Origin: Mucilaginibacter roseus
GTDB taxonomy: Bacteria > Bacteroidota > Bacteroidia > Sphingobacteriales > Sphingobacteriaceae
Assembly: GCF_021215455.1 (NCBI RefSeq)
Contig: NZ_JAJPWV010000002.1
Location: forward strand, 434,001-498,000
Length of the DNA: 64,000 nt
Direction: 5' to 3'
Part shown: positions 43,101 to 52,119 of the stretch, one piece after another
How positions within the stretch are numbered: position 1 is the stretch's first letter
Layout: each line of letters opens with the position of its first letter
Notes under the pieces: generated by a model
Seen by the model: only the letters and a program-made list of their open reading frames with translations
What the model was told of the DNA's origin: nothing
Database searches by the model: none
Made by a program: the position numbers and the translations under genes

Positions 43101-43173
43101 CATTGAGTAGGTTTATCCTGTAATCCTAACATAAAGTAGCATTTTTCAGACAATAACTACTGCCCTGTTTTAC

Positions 43174-43181
43174 TACCTTTG
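43174..43181 (+). promoter_or_regulatory. -7 promoter element of the HAD phosphatase gene
   Basis: TACCTTTG fits TAnnTTTG and lies seven bases before the ATG at 43189, predicting a very short leader. No clear -33 element is seen. Confidence 0.6.
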
Positions 43182-43188
43182 CCAGCCT

Positions 43189-43842
43189 ATGGCAGATACT
43201 TCAGCATCTTTAAAAAACAAATACGACAGCATAATTTTCGATCTTGACGGCACTTTGTGGGATAGTACCGCCAATGTAGCTGTGGCCTGGCAAACTGCCA
43301 AGCAAAAGGTTGATTTTATACGGGATGACATTACCCAGGCGGATGTTCGCTCCATTACCGGTATGGCTTATGATGCCATATTTGTTAAGCTTTTGCCTTA
43401 CCTGGATGACGAAAAACGTAATGAGTTCAAAGCCCATTGCTCGGTAACGGAGCTTGAAGTACTTAATGAGCTGGGTGGCGAACTTTACCCCAACCTGGAA
43501 GAAACCCTGCAATACCTGAAAGAGCGTTACCGCTTGTTCATTGTAAGTAATTGCCAGAATGGTTACGCCGAAACCTTTTTTAACCATAGCAAACTGCGCG
43601 ATTATTTTGAGGGTTTCCAATGCTACGGCACCAAAGGCCAGCCAAAAGCTGAGAATATTGTAGACGTTGTAAATGACTTCCAACTGAAAGCGCCGGTTTA
43701 CGTTGGCGATACGCAGGGAGATTACGAAGCTACTGTTAAAGCGGGCGTTCCGTTTATTTTTTGCAATTACGGCTTCGGCAAGGTAGAGAGCGGACAGGTA
43801 GCCACCATATCAAGCTTTGGCGAATTGATGGATATATTGTAA
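43189..43842 (+). CDS. HAD-superfamily hydrolase, phosphoglycolate phosphatase-like
   Basis: This 217-residue cytoplasmic HAD phosphatase has motif I IIFDLDGTLWDS with nucleophile D18 and acid D20, motif II IVSNCQNG, motif III lysine in KGQPKAENI and motif IV VYVGDTQGDYEA. A four-helix cap lies between residues about 25 and 90, the subfamily IA type, like Gph and related phosphatases. The substrate is not determined. It converges with the DUF2723 gene through a shared terminator. Confidence 0.88.
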   Translation: MADTSASLKNKYDSIIFDLDGTLWDSTANVAVAWQTAKQKVDFIRDDITQADVRSITGMAYDAIFVKLLPYLDDEKRNEFKAHCSVTELEVLNELGGELYPNLEETLQYLKERYRLFIVSNCQNGYAETFFNHSKLRDYFEGFQCYGTKGQPKAENIVDVVNDFQLKAPVYVGDTQGDYEATVKAGVPFIFCNYGFGKVESGQVATISSFGELMDIL

Positions 43843-43859
43843 ACAGTAAATTATAAAAA

Positions 43860-43893
43860 GAAAAGCGGGTAATGAATACACTACCCACTTTTC
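43860..43893. terminator. Bidirectional terminator
   Basis: AAAAGCGGGTA and TACCCACTTTT form an 11-bp stem with one mismatch around a loop of about 11 bases, with A-rich and T-rich ends. It separates the convergent HAD and DUF2723 genes. Confidence 0.7.
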
Positions 43894-43898
43894 TTTAG

Positions 43899-46800
43899 CT
43901 ACTCTACCGGTTGCAATACCGCCGAAAACTTTTGTTCATATGCCCTAAGTTGCTTTTCTATCTTAACGGCAAGTGCATCCTGGTGGGCGGCTTTAGTATA
44001 GCGCACCATATTCTGCAAAATATAAACGCCAAAGTTTACCATCCGCAGATCCACACGATTAGGGCTATCCTCATACACCGAGGCATTGTAATTCAGTTCA
44101 TCTGTAAGATAATCGTAAATATCCCCCGTTAGCTTATTACCCAATTTAGTATCACTTACATGGTAAGCCATCTCCGCCATGTGCGATTTACGGTTAGCCA
44201 CATCCACAAACGGATTCAAGTTTGGCATCACCTCGTCAAACCGGTTGAGCACCTTACGCGCCATGTCGTTTTTACCTTCGGCAATTAAGCCATCGGCCAA
44301 AGTTAAAAAGGTGGTGGTTAGCGCGGGGTAAAACATTGTTACCGATTGCTCATCCAAAAACCGCGCGTGTTTAAAATTCCCGAACCTGAACTTGTTCATC
44401 ACATTATCATACATCACCCCGGTGTTCACCTTAGCACTCTGATCCTGCAGCGAGGTATCAGGCTTTAACGGTAACAGGCGGTAAGTAAACCCTTCGCGGT
44501 ACATGTAATCATCCAAACCTATCATGTTGCGCATACCGGCGGTAGCGGTAAAACATATCGGTCTTTCCCAATTGTTATGCGCCAGCATGTCCAGCATAGC
44601 CAGGTTATTCTTTACAATCAGGTTGGAGTTATACTGCCAGGTAATGCTATCAGCCATGTTTTTGACTTGACCGGCTGTTAAAACCTTGTTTTTGATTACG
44701 TCATCCGGCTTTACGGTTATCTTAAAGTTTTTTGTAGGCAGATAATTGGATACCATGCCGCTTTGATATTCCACGTGTGTACCCGGATCGTCGGACGTTA
44801 TAAAATCAAAAACTTCCTTAACTTCTACATGGCCGGGGATGTGCTCATCGTTATAATAGATCACATCGCGCACGCCTTCTTTATATTTATTATACGGCAT
44901 GGTGATAGGCAGCGGTGCCGACTCGTTTACCTTATGCTGCATTTGCTTAATGAGCCAGTCGCTGGTAAAAAGGCTCAGGTTAACCAGGCGCACATCGGGC
45001 CTGATGTTCTCTACCTCCTGCGCGTACCATAACGAGTAGGTTTCATTATCGCCATAATTAAACAAGATGGCGTTAGGCGGGCATGATATGAGGTAGTTAT
45101 ATGCCATATCGTGCGCGGTCAGTTTGGTTGAACGGTCGTGACCTCGCCATTCTCTAAAAGCCATCAGCACCGGGGCACAAAGCAGGCAAAGCAGTGTAGC
45201 CAAAGTAGCCGACTGCTTTAATTTAAAACGCTGCTGCAATAGCTCGCTAATGGCCACCACGCCCAAACCTATCCAGATAGCAAAGGCGTAAAATGAACCT
45301 ACATACGAGTAATCACGCTCGCGTGGTTGTATGGATGGCTGGTTAACATACAATACAATGGCAATACCGGTAAAAAACCAAAGCAAGGCAATTACTAATG
45401 CATCGCGCCTGCGGCGCTTAAAATGATAGTACATCCCTATTAAGCCGATAATTAGCGGCAGTCCGTATAATGGCGCATACGACGGGCTTTCGGTTACCGA
45501 TTTAGGCAGATGTTTGCCGCCGTCCAGTATACCGGTTGTCCAGTTGCCATCTAACGAGGTCATGCTCTGCTGGCCGTCCATGTCGTTATACCGGCCAACA
45601 AAATTCCATAGAAAGTAGCGGGCATACATCTGGTAAATCTGCCAACTGAACATAAAGCCCATGTTATCGATAAAATTCGGCGTGTGGCTATCGTCCATTT
45701 GCATCCACTGGCGGTAAAACTGCGGATCGTCGCCATCATCGCTAAACATGCGCGGGAAGAAGGTATTATGATCGTAAACCAGCTTTTGCTTGTAGCCTGT
45801 TTTCTCGTACTTGGTTTCGCCCTTGCGGTAGCGTGCCGCGCCATTTTTTTGGTCGATTGGCTTACCATCGAAATACGGCCCGTACAGGAGCGGGCTCGGC
45901 GAATACTGATCGCGGTTAAGATAACTGGCCAACGTAAACGCGTTATCGGGGTGGGTATTATTTAGTGTTGGATTGGCAGTTGCCCTTATCGGCACATACA
46001 TAAAACAACTGTAGCCCAGGTACAAAAACGAGAGGCACATCAGCGCCAGGTGAACATAATACTTTTTGTGCCTGATGCTGTATAATATCCCCCAAACAAT
46101 AAACGCAGTCAACAACACAAAAAACACGATAGCACCGCTATTAAAGCCTAAGCCAAGCGAGTTTACAAAAAAGAAATCGAACCAGCCGGCAAACTTAACC
46201 GTGTACTGAATAATGCCATATTGTACAAAAGCCAACAATACTACACCTAATAAAAATACCATAAAGCCTTTTTTCAGGGTGACATTTTTATACCGCCTGA
46301 AATAGTACACCATGGTTAGCGCCGGTATGGTAAGCAGGTTGAGCAGGTGTATACCGATGGATAGCCCCATTACATAAGCTATAAAAACCAGCCAGCGGTC
46401 GGCACCGGGCTCGTCGGCATGGGCATCCCACTTTAATATAGCCCAAAACACCAGTGCAATGCACAGAGAGGACAATGCAAATACAATGGTTTCGACTGCG
46501 GAAAACCAAAAGGTATCAGAAAAGGTAAAGGCCAGTGCCCCTACCAGTCCGGCTCCCATAATGCTGATAAGCCTTTGCTGAGGCATGGCATCAGCATAAG
46601 TTTTAGCGGTGAGCTTTTTAGCCAGCGCCGTAATGCTCCAAAACAGGAACATGATGGTGGCCGCACTTGCGATTGCTGAGCAGAGATTGGTAAAGTAAGC
46701 TACCTTGGTACGGTCGCCAAAGGAAAGCAGGGAGAAAACCTTACCAATCATGGCGAAAAGCGGATAACCCGGCTGGTGCGATACCTGCAAACGATACGCG

Positions 46801-46922
46801 CATGAGATGAATTCGCCGCAATCCCAAAAACTTACTGATTGCTCGAGGGTGAGCGTGTAGGTTATGGCGGCAATTATAAAGCACAGCCAACCCAGCAGGT
46901 TGTTAATTTTATTATAAGGCAT
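43899..46922 (-). CDS. DUF2723 membrane protein, putative GT-C glycosyltransferase
   Basis: The start at 46922 gives 1007 residues; an in-frame start at 46949 would add nine. About 12-14 hydrophobic segments fill residues 10-600. The early SVSFWDCGEFISCAYRLQVSHQPGYPLFAMIGK block is the DUF2723 hallmark; its Asp-Cys-Gly-Glu is placed like the catalytic Asp-Glu loop of GT-C mannosyltransferases. The family includes human TMEM260, a protein O-mannosyltransferase. The C-terminal 350 residues are soluble and helical. A protein O-glycosylation role is plausible. It is well conserved in Bacteroidota. Confidence 0.82.
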   Translation of the reverse strand: MPYNKINNLLGWLCFIIAAITYTLTLEQSVSFWDCGEFISCAYRLQVSHQPGYPLFAMIGKVFSLLSFGDRTKVAYFTNLCSAIASAATIMFLFWSITALAKKLTAKTYADAMPQQRLISIMGAGLVGALAFTFSDTFWFSAVETIVFALSSLCIALVFWAILKWDAHADEPGADRWLVFIAYVMGLSIGIHLLNLLTIPALTMVYYFRRYKNVTLKKGFMVFLLGVVLLAFVQYGIIQYTVKFAGWFDFFFVNSLGLGFNSGAIVFFVLLTAFIVWGILYSIRHKKYYVHLALMCLSFLYLGYSCFMYVPIRATANPTLNNTHPDNAFTLASYLNRDQYSPSPLLYGPYFDGKPIDQKNGAARYRKGETKYEKTGYKQKLVYDHNTFFPRMFSDDGDDPQFYRQWMQMDDSHTPNFIDNMGFMFSWQIYQMYARYFLWNFVGRYNDMDGQQSMTSLDGNWTTGILDGGKHLPKSVTESPSYAPLYGLPLIIGLIGMYYHFKRRRRDALVIALLWFFTGIAIVLYVNQPSIQPRERDYSYVGSFYAFAIWIGLGVVAISELLQQRFKLKQSATLATLLCLLCAPVLMAFREWRGHDRSTKLTAHDMAYNYLISCPPNAILFNYGDNETYSLWYAQEVENIRPDVRLVNLSLFTSDWLIKQMQHKVNESAPLPITMPYNKYKEGVRDVIYYNDEHIPGHVEVKEVFDFITSDDPGTHVEYQSGMVSNYLPTKNFKITVKPDDVIKNKVLTAGQVKNMADSITWQYNSNLIVKNNLAMLDMLAHNNWERPICFTATAGMRNMIGLDDYMYREGFTYRLLPLKPDTSLQDQSAKVNTGVMYDNVMNKFRFGNFKHARFLDEQSVTMFYPALTTTFLTLADGLIAEGKNDMARKVLNRFDEVMPNLNPFVDVANRKSHMAEMAYHVSDTKLGNKLTGDIYDYLTDELNYNASVYEDSPNRVDLRMVNFGVYILQNMVRYTKAAHQDALAVKIEKQLRAYEQKFSAVLQPVE

Positions 46923-47037
46923 GGTGGAGTGATGTAAAAGTTTCTTCAATGCCGTAAATATCCGCTTTTTATAAGGAGTACAGTATGCGTTAACTTTTTT
47001 TAACAGGAGATGTTAAATTGGAGTTAATTGAAATTAT

Positions 47038-47319
47038 TTAATTCAATAACCAACCCACCAAGAAATAACTTCCAAACCCAACTATATGAATAAGCAGCAG
47101 TACCCAATCCGGGCGCTTCCATTGAATAACTGATTTTATCATAATTATAACAACTAAGCCTGCACTAAAAATAATTGCCACTATTATGCTTAAGAAATCC
47201 AAATTAGGTGTACATGGTCCAGATTTGAAAGTATCAAATGAATTGAATACCACAATTAATACCCAGGCAGCTATGTAAAACAATATTGATAAGGCAACAG
47301 ATTTAGATTTACGGATCAT
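47038..47319 (-). CDS. Small hypothetical membrane protein
   Basis: The 93-residue protein has three hydrophobic segments (about 8-27, 42-62 and 72-91) and no known family that I recognise. A short polar loop with FKSGPCTPN lies after the first helix. It is co-oriented with the DUF2723 gene, 115 bp upstream of it. The composition is more AT-rich than its neighbours, and no strong promoter is seen. It is plausible as a gene because of the continuous hydrophobic design. Confidence 0.5.
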   Translation of the reverse strand: MIRKSKSVALSILFYIAAWVLIVVFNSFDTFKSGPCTPNLDFLSIIVAIIFSAGLVVIIMIKSVIQWKRPDWVLLLIHIVGFGSYFLVGWLLN

Positions 47320-47465
47320 AAGCGGTTAAAATAATCATTCACTAAATAAAAACAATAAGCGTTTATTTGCTATTAGCTATCATAATGTTAACAATCAGGC
47401 TGTATTACTCAAAATATATATAAATATTGGCCTTCTATTTTTATCTTGTACCATATTTACTGTAA

Positions 47466-49073
47466 ATGCAAAACATCTACGCTGCTAAACGCTGCAAACT
47501 GATACTGGCCACGGCTGGTGCGCTACTGTGCGGAACGTTCGCCCGGGCGCAATCAGTTCAGCTCCCCTATCAGTACCAGTTCTATCAAAAATTTAATGCC
47601 GATGTGTACTCCACATCAAACAACATACATACGGCGTTTAAACCGCTGCTGATTGATAGTTCGCTCACCGCAAGGTATGATTCGCTGATGAACTACGGTG
47701 CTGATACCAATCGCCGTGGATGGGTTTACCGCAAACTTTTCAGGGAGCATTTGTTTGATGTTCGCAAAGAGGATTACACGTTTTACGCCGACTACCTGCC
47801 CGACCTTACCATAGGCCGCGACTTTAAAAGCAAGGAAAGCACCTGGCTTAACACCCGCGGGTTTCAAATAGGCGGTACAATTGGCACTAAATTCTCCTTT
47901 TACACCAGCGGCTTTGAAAACCAGGGCCGCTTTGCGCCATATATAGATGATTACGTACGCTCAACCCGTATGATACCGGGCCAGGCGTATGATCGTAAGG
48001 GTGGGTTGGAACAAACCAAAGATTGGTCGTACGTTACAGCCGTAATATCATACACGCCCATTAAGCAGTTAAACTTCACCTTAGGGCAGGATAAAAACTT
48101 TATAGGCGATGGCTACCGTTCGCTGCTCCTATCAGATTACGCCACCAACTACCCATTTTTTCGTGGTACATTAACGCTTGGGCCTATACAGTACACGGCA
48201 ATGTGGGCTTACATGCAGGACAGGCAGGCACCGAAGTTTGATACCTATGGCGATAACCGCCGTAAATGGGCCGCTTTCCATTACATCGACTGGACCATCA
48301 GCAACCGTGCGTCATTAGGATTTTTCAACGCCTACATAGCATCCGAAGCTGATGATGAAGGCAACCGCCGTGGTTTTGACGTAAACTTTATCAACCCGGT
48401 ATTTTTTGCCAGTTCGATGGGGCCATCAAGTCAGCCGGGTAACTCTATTGCGGGTTTTAACGGTAAATACAAATTCCTGAACAAACATGCCGTTTACGCA
48501 CAATTGGTGCTCGACCGTGTGCAGGGCCGAGAAGGCAAAGCCATAACCAGTAAAGGCTGGCAGGCAGGTGTTCGTGGTGCCGACCTGTTTGGCGTTCAAA
48601 ATTTGAATTATTTGGCTGAGTACAATACCGCCCAGCCTTATACCTACACCGGCGCCCAGCGCATGAGCGGCTATACCGCATTTAGCGAACCGCTGGCACA
48701 TCCGTTCGGCGCTAATTTTAAAGAGGCGTTGGGTATTATCAACTATTCTGTTGGCCGTTTTGACCTACAAGGCAAAATGATATATGCTAAATACGGCGTT
48801 GACGAAGCAGGTACCGACGATAACTTCGGTAAAAACATACTACGAGGTTTCAACGGCGACCTAATACCAGGCACCGAAACCGGCCAGGGCATCAATACCA
48901 CTCTAAAATATGCTGAAGGCACCGTGGGCTTTATACTCAACCCGCGCTATAATTTAAAACTGGAAATTGGTGGCATCTATCGCCAGCGCAGCAACCGTTT
49001 GGGCACTTCAAACACCGCAATGTTTAGCATTGGGTTGCGTAGTTCGTTCCGCAATTTGTACTCGGATTTTTAA
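47466..49073 (+). CDS. Outer-membrane beta-barrel, RemB/Wzi-like
   Basis: The 535-residue protein has a signal peptide ending LLCGTFARA. Much of the rest is alternating hydrophobic/polar beta strands ending in an aromatic C-terminus (SDF), the pattern of an outer-membrane barrel. The blocks LTIGRDFKSKESTWLNTRGFQIGGTIGTKFSFYTSGFEN, LNFTLGQDKNFIGDGYRSLLLSD and HYIDWTISNRASLGFFNAYI match my memory of RemB-type gliding-motility proteins and the capsule-assembly Wzi family. It probably faces the cell surface in polysaccharide export or gliding. The assignment is by likeness, not by a diagnostic residue. Confidence 0.6.
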   Translation: MQNIYAAKRCKLILATAGALLCGTFARAQSVQLPYQYQFYQKFNADVYSTSNNIHTAFKPLLIDSSLTARYDSLMNYGADTNRRGWVYRKLFREHLFDVRKEDYTFYADYLPDLTIGRDFKSKESTWLNTRGFQIGGTIGTKFSFYTSGFENQGRFAPYIDDYVRSTRMIPGQAYDRKGGLEQTKDWSYVTAVISYTPIKQLNFTLGQDKNFIGDGYRSLLLSDYATNYPFFRGTLTLGPIQYTAMWAYMQDRQAPKFDTYGDNRRKWAAFHYIDWTISNRASLGFFNAYIASEADDEGNRRGFDVNFINPVFFASSMGPSSQPGNSIAGFNGKYKFLNKHAVYAQLVLDRVQGREGKAITSKGWQAGVRGADLFGVQNLNYLAEYNTAQPYTYTGAQRMSGYTAFSEPLAHPFGANFKEALGIINYSVGRFDLQGKMIYAKYGVDEAGTDDNFGKNILRGFNGDLIPGTETGQGINTTLKYAEGTVGFILNPRYNLKLEIGGIYRQRSNRLGTSNTAMFSIGLRSSFRNLYSDF

Positions 49074-49092
49074 CCGATACAACATAAACATT

Positions 49093-49130
49093 AAAGGCGC
49101 TGAACATAATCTCAGCGCCTTTGTTTTTTA
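49093..49130 (+). terminator. Intrinsic terminator
   Basis: AAAGGCGCTGA (49093-49103) pairs with TCAGCGCCTTT (49112-49122) around an 8-base loop, followed by a T-rich run. It ends the outer-membrane barrel gene. Confidence 0.88.
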
Positions 49131-49149
49131 CAGATAAATTCAGATAATT

Positions 49150-49923
49150 ATGCCCGAATTACCCGACCTGCAGGCATTTAGCCATAACCTCAATAAAAAG
49201 CTAAAAGGCAAATCCGTAAAGCAAGTTATTACGCATACCGGTAAATTAAATGTTAGCGCCGAGGAGTTAAGCAATACCCTTCAGCATCAAAAAGTAACAG
49301 CAATTTATCGGGATGGTAAAGAACTGCATATTAAGTTTTCAAAAGGCGATGTGCTCGGCCTGCACCTGATGCTGCATGGTAAGCTGTTTTTATTTGAAGG
49401 CAAAAACGAAAATAAATATTCGTTGATCGAAATACTTTTTACCGATGATACCGGCCTTACCCTTACCGATTTTCAGAAAGCAGCAACCCCTACACTGAAT
49501 CCCGAACCAAAAGACGCGTTGGACGCGCTGGCTAAAGAAGCCGACGAAGCTTTTTATAAAGAGCTGCTTGGCAAAAGCAAATCGGCCATTAAAAATATAT
49601 TGCTCGACCAAAAGATGATCCGAGGGATAGGCAACGCTTATGCCGATGAAATTTTGTGGCATGCCCGTATATCACCATTTTCGGCAAGTAATAAAATACC
49701 GGCCGATAAGGTTAAAGCGTTAGCCCAAGCAATTAAAGGTGTATTGACGGATGCTGAAAAGCAGATATTGAAAAGCCATCCGGATATTATAAATGGTGAG
49801 GTTAGGGATTTTATGCTGATCCATAATTCTAAAAAGACACACAGTCCAGAAGGTGCTGACATCAAGATAAAAGCCGGAACGCGCAAAACGTATTACACCG
49901 ACGAACAGGAACTATATAAATAA
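49150..49923 (+). CDS. Zincless Fpg/Nei-like DNA glycosylase
   Basis: The 257-residue protein starts MPELPDLQ, so Pro2-Glu3 would form the catalytic N-terminus, and has the beta-lysine K57 in YRDGKELHIKF. The helix-two-turn-helix is RGIGNAYADEILWHARISPF, close to Fpg. The C-terminal finger lacks the cysteines: AGTRKTYYTDEQELYK replaces the usual C-x2-C-Q ending, but the arginine is kept, as in the zincless finger of NEIL1. Activity on oxidised bases is likely; the substrate cannot be told. It is co-transcribed with the MBL-fold gene that starts 8 bp downstream. Its paralogue at 3674-4408 keeps zinc ligands. Confidence 0.82.
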   Translation: MPELPDLQAFSHNLNKKLKGKSVKQVITHTGKLNVSAEELSNTLQHQKVTAIYRDGKELHIKFSKGDVLGLHLMLHGKLFLFEGKNENKYSLIEILFTDDTGLTLTDFQKAATPTLNPEPKDALDALAKEADEAFYKELLGKSKSAIKNILLDQKMIRGIGNAYADEILWHARISPFSASNKIPADKVKALAQAIKGVLTDAEKQILKSHPDIINGEVRDFMLIHNSKKTHSPEGADIKIKAGTRKTYYTDEQELYK

Positions 49924-49931
49924 GCCACACT

Positions 49932-50591
49932 ATGAAAATTAGCAAATACCTGCACTCCTGCCTGCTATTTGAATTAGACGGGCATAAATTATTATTCGAC
50001 CCCGGCAAGTTCTCATTTGCTGAGGGGCTTGTTACCGCCGATATGTTTACAGATGTAAGCAGCATTGTTATCACCCACATTCACCCTGACCATTTTGACC
50101 TGGAAATACTGCAAAGCATTTTAGCTGTTGCCAATGCCAACCTATACACCAACAGCCAGGTTGGTGAACAACTCACTAAATCAGGCATACCCTTTACCTT
50201 GATTGAAGAAGGAGAAATCAAAATCGGGCCGTTTACATTAAGTGCCATCCCGGTTACACACGAAGCTTTACTGGATAACCCGATACCGCAGATGACGGCC
50301 TTCGTAATCAACAACAAAGTACTTTACCCGGTAGATTCACTTAGCGATGAATTAATTGATTACAAAGGAATTGAATTATTGTTAATGGTGACTATGGCCC
50401 CCTTTGCCACCGAACGCGGTATTGCCGCCTTTGCCGACAAGATGCAGCCCCGGCAGATACTCCCGGTACACGATGGCTACGCCAAGGAATTCTTTATTAA
50501 ACAACGCTATACCAACTACAAAAAGCATTTTGAAAAGCAGGGTATCAAGTTCCATGAGATATACGATGTTGGCGCTTCCGTAAATTTGTAA
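49932..50591 (+). CDS. MBL-fold metallo-hydrolase
   Basis: The 219-residue protein has the metallo-beta-lactamase core motif THIHPDHFD (H-x-H-x-D-H), with another histidine in VTHEALL and a late VHDGYAKEF. It opens MKISKYLHSCLLFELDGHKLLFDPG, as UlaG/YtnP-like MBL hydrolases do. Cytoplasmic. It is 8 bp after the zincless glycosylase, so the two form an operon. Their products may act on the same DNA damage or nucleotide pool, although MBL enzymes serve many roles. A good terminator follows. Confidence 0.85.
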   Translation: MKISKYLHSCLLFELDGHKLLFDPGKFSFAEGLVTADMFTDVSSIVITHIHPDHFDLEILQSILAVANANLYTNSQVGEQLTKSGIPFTLIEEGEIKIGPFTLSAIPVTHEALLDNPIPQMTAFVINNKVLYPVDSLSDELIDYKGIELLLMVTMAPFATERGIAAFADKMQPRQILPVHDGYAKEFFIKQRYTNYKKHFEKQGIKFHEIYDVGASVNL

Positions 50592-50606
50592 ATAGCGCTA
50601 AAAATA

Positions 50607-50640
50607 AAAACCCACTACATGTTTGCAGTGGGTTTTTACT
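50607..50640 (+). terminator. Intrinsic terminator
   Basis: AAAACCCACT (50607-50616) pairs with AGTGGGTTTT (50627-50636) with a 10-base loop. It ends the glycosylase/MBL operon and may also serve the small gene on the other strand. Confidence 0.85.
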
Positions 50641-50686
50641 TTTGTCCAGACAAAAGGTCAAGTTTATATCGACTATAAAAGACAGA

Positions 50687-50827
50687 TTATTTCTTGTTCT
50701 TTTTAGTGGTGTCTTTTTTTACTGTGTCTGTTTTGGTTGTGCTTTTTGTACTGTCTTTAGGAGCAGTTTGAGCAAATGAACCTAATGTAAAGGCTGATAA
50801 TACCAGCACGCTTAATAGCTTTTTCAT
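50687..50827 (-). CDS. Small exported Lys/Thr/Asp-rich protein, 46 residues
   Basis: This small frame runs from the ATG at 50827 to TAA. It has a classical signal peptide (MKKLLSVLVLSAFTLGSFA, cleavage before Q) and a short, highly charged tail made of KDSTKSTTKTD and KKDTTKKNKK. The tail has no fold expected. Similar small secreted Lys/Thr/Asp proteins occur in Bacteroidota without known function. Because of the ideal signal peptide it is more credible than its length suggests. A terminator for the opposite gene lies just downstream of its stop. Confidence 0.65.
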   Translation of the reverse strand: MKKLLSVLVLSAFTLGSFAQTAPKDSTKSTTKTDTVKKDTTKKNKK

Positions 50828-51061
50828 AGTTTTTCAGATTTAAATTTTATAATACCAAACAATTACTGATTACTATACAAGAAGGTTACCATTTTGGTTA
50901 ACAAGACTTGCCAAAGCCTTTATATACGCCCTCTTTTACTTCATAAGTAACTAAACAACAGATGCTTAAAAAATTAATCATTATTATTTGGCACGCCTTC
51001 CGGCATTTAAGTTTACAGCCAAACTATGTAGAACTATTACCCAAAATGACTAATAATACCA

Positions 51062-51253
51062 CTAAAAGCCCTTTTTTTCAGGTTTAAATTCAGATGGTTT
51101 AGGAATGATCTTGATAATAGCCCACATAGCCCCGGCCACAATGCCCAAACTTTTTAAACCAAATTTTGCGAAAGGTTTCATCACCTCCCAAAAGTTGCTG
51201 CCCTGCCTGGTTTTCATCTCCGGGTTTTGCGCATTGATGTATCTCGTTTCCAT
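51062..51253 (-). CDS. Small hypothetical protein, 63 residues
   Basis: The ATG at 51253 was chosen over an upstream ATG (51283), giving METRYINAQNPEMKTRQ and one hydrophobic helix in the middle (KFGLKSLGIVAGAMWAIIKI), then a charged end. I recognise no family. It lies 49 bp downstream of the 136-residue gene at 51303-51713 and is on the same strand, so they are probably one transcript with the 67-residue gene upstream. Confidence 0.45.
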   Translation of the reverse strand: METRYINAQNPEMKTRQGSNFWEVMKPFAKFGLKSLGIVAGAMWAIIKIIPKPSEFKPEKKGF

Positions 51254-51302
51254 AATGTATATGTTTTGCATTTTATAAAACATATACTATGCCATCGTGC
51301 CT

Positions 51303-51713
51303 TTAAACGCCATCATAAACCTCATTTTCAACCAACTGCGTTAATATGGATTTAAGCAGTGCTTCACGGGCCCATTGCTGTTCGGTTACGGTTGCATCAT
51401 TACGGTACCAGGTAACCGGCTCGTTAATTTCTATGCGCGCTTTATACAGGTAGCCCTTTTTAGCGTGCATTTTGGTGCCCTCGTAACTATTTAGTCCCTC
51501 GCTTTTTATCAGTTTGGCAAACCGCGCAACGGGCAGGTCAATGCGCAGGCACTCATCAAGCGTGTTTTTGTAATCCTGCTTGTCTTCAAGCCATAAGGTT
51601 ACGGCTTCATCATTTAGGTCGTGGTCGGCAATGGCAATCCGGCTGTAGTTATAATCTACTGAAATAATTAACCACCATAGCTGCTGTTTTAGTTTTTGCG
51701 ATAATTTGATCAT
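51303..51713 (-). CDS. Hypothetical cytoplasmic protein, 136 residues
   Basis: The protein has no signal peptide and a mixed alpha/beta pattern. It opens MIKLSQKLKQQLWWLIISVDYNYSRIAIADHDL and ends with an Arg/Glu-rich helix (WAREALLKSILTQLVENEVYDGV). Several aspartates, histidines and tyrosines are spread along the chain, but no known catalytic motif is seen, and I recognise no family. It is part of the minus-strand group of small genes (51062-52033) that faces the S24-type repressor gene. Confidence 0.5.
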   Translation of the reverse strand: MIKLSQKLKQQLWWLIISVDYNYSRIAIADHDLNDEAVTLWLEDKQDYKNTLDECLRIDLPVARFAKLIKSEGLNSYEGTKMHAKKGYLYKARIEINEPVTWYRNDATVTEQQWAREALLKSILTQLVENEVYDGV

Positions 51714-51720
51714 GACATAT

Positions 51721-51752
51721 GCCCCCCAACCCCCTTCAGGGGGAGCTTTGTT
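51721..51752. repeat. CCCCCTTCAGGGGG palindrome
   Basis: A perfect stem CCCCC/GGGGG with loop TTCA and a following GAGCTTTG. It is the same general kind of C/G-rich intergenic palindrome as those at 5807-6030, though with a different core. It lies just upstream of the 136-residue gene, where it could be a small terminator of the gene above it. Confidence 0.6.
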
Positions 51753-51829
51753 TAAATCGGTAGCGGCAGGCAGCAGCTACGGGGATTAGATGTTAATTTG
51801 ATGATTGCCCTTTGCAGGCGGTTAATTGG

Positions 51830-52033
51830 TTATTTAAGGCCGGGCCGTTCCGGAAGCCAGCCGGGCAGGTAACGTTGAATTGCAGCAATCTCGCGGCTTA
51901 ACCTCGCGCAGGCCGCTGAGTAACCGTCTATACGCTCATTATAAATAGCGAAATCTTCGGTCGTAATTTCGGGCTGCTGCTCGGTACAAGCTTGCGTCGA
52001 GATAAAATCTGGTGATAAGTAGGCGATATACAT
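51830..52033 (-). CDS. Small hypothetical protein, 67 residues
   Basis: The frame runs from the ATG at 52033. It encodes MYIAYLSPDFISTQACTEQQPEITTEDFAIYNERIDGYSAAC, then an amphipathic helix, and ends with a Pro-rich tail (LPGWLPERPGLK). There is no signal peptide and no known family that I recognise. It is divergent from the S24-type repressor gene, with a -7 box (52120-52127) on its strand and an inverted repeat between, so it may be under that repressor's control. Its length is small but the codon pattern is like that of real genes. Confidence 0.5.
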   Translation of the reverse strand: MYIAYLSPDFISTQACTEQQPEITTEDFAIYNERIDGYSAACARLSREIAAIQRYLPGWLPERPGLK

Positions 52034-52119
52034 GCTGCAATTCTTTAATTACTGTAAATTCTTGATGTGATATTTGCCGCTTTAATTTATTTCTCTTAGC
52101 TTAGCATCAATCAACGAAA

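Noticed and set aside
50962..51087. A 41-codon frame MLKKLIIIIWHAFRH...
   Set aside because: It runs into the 3' end of the convergent 63-residue gene, has no promoter and ends in unlike sequence; likely chance.
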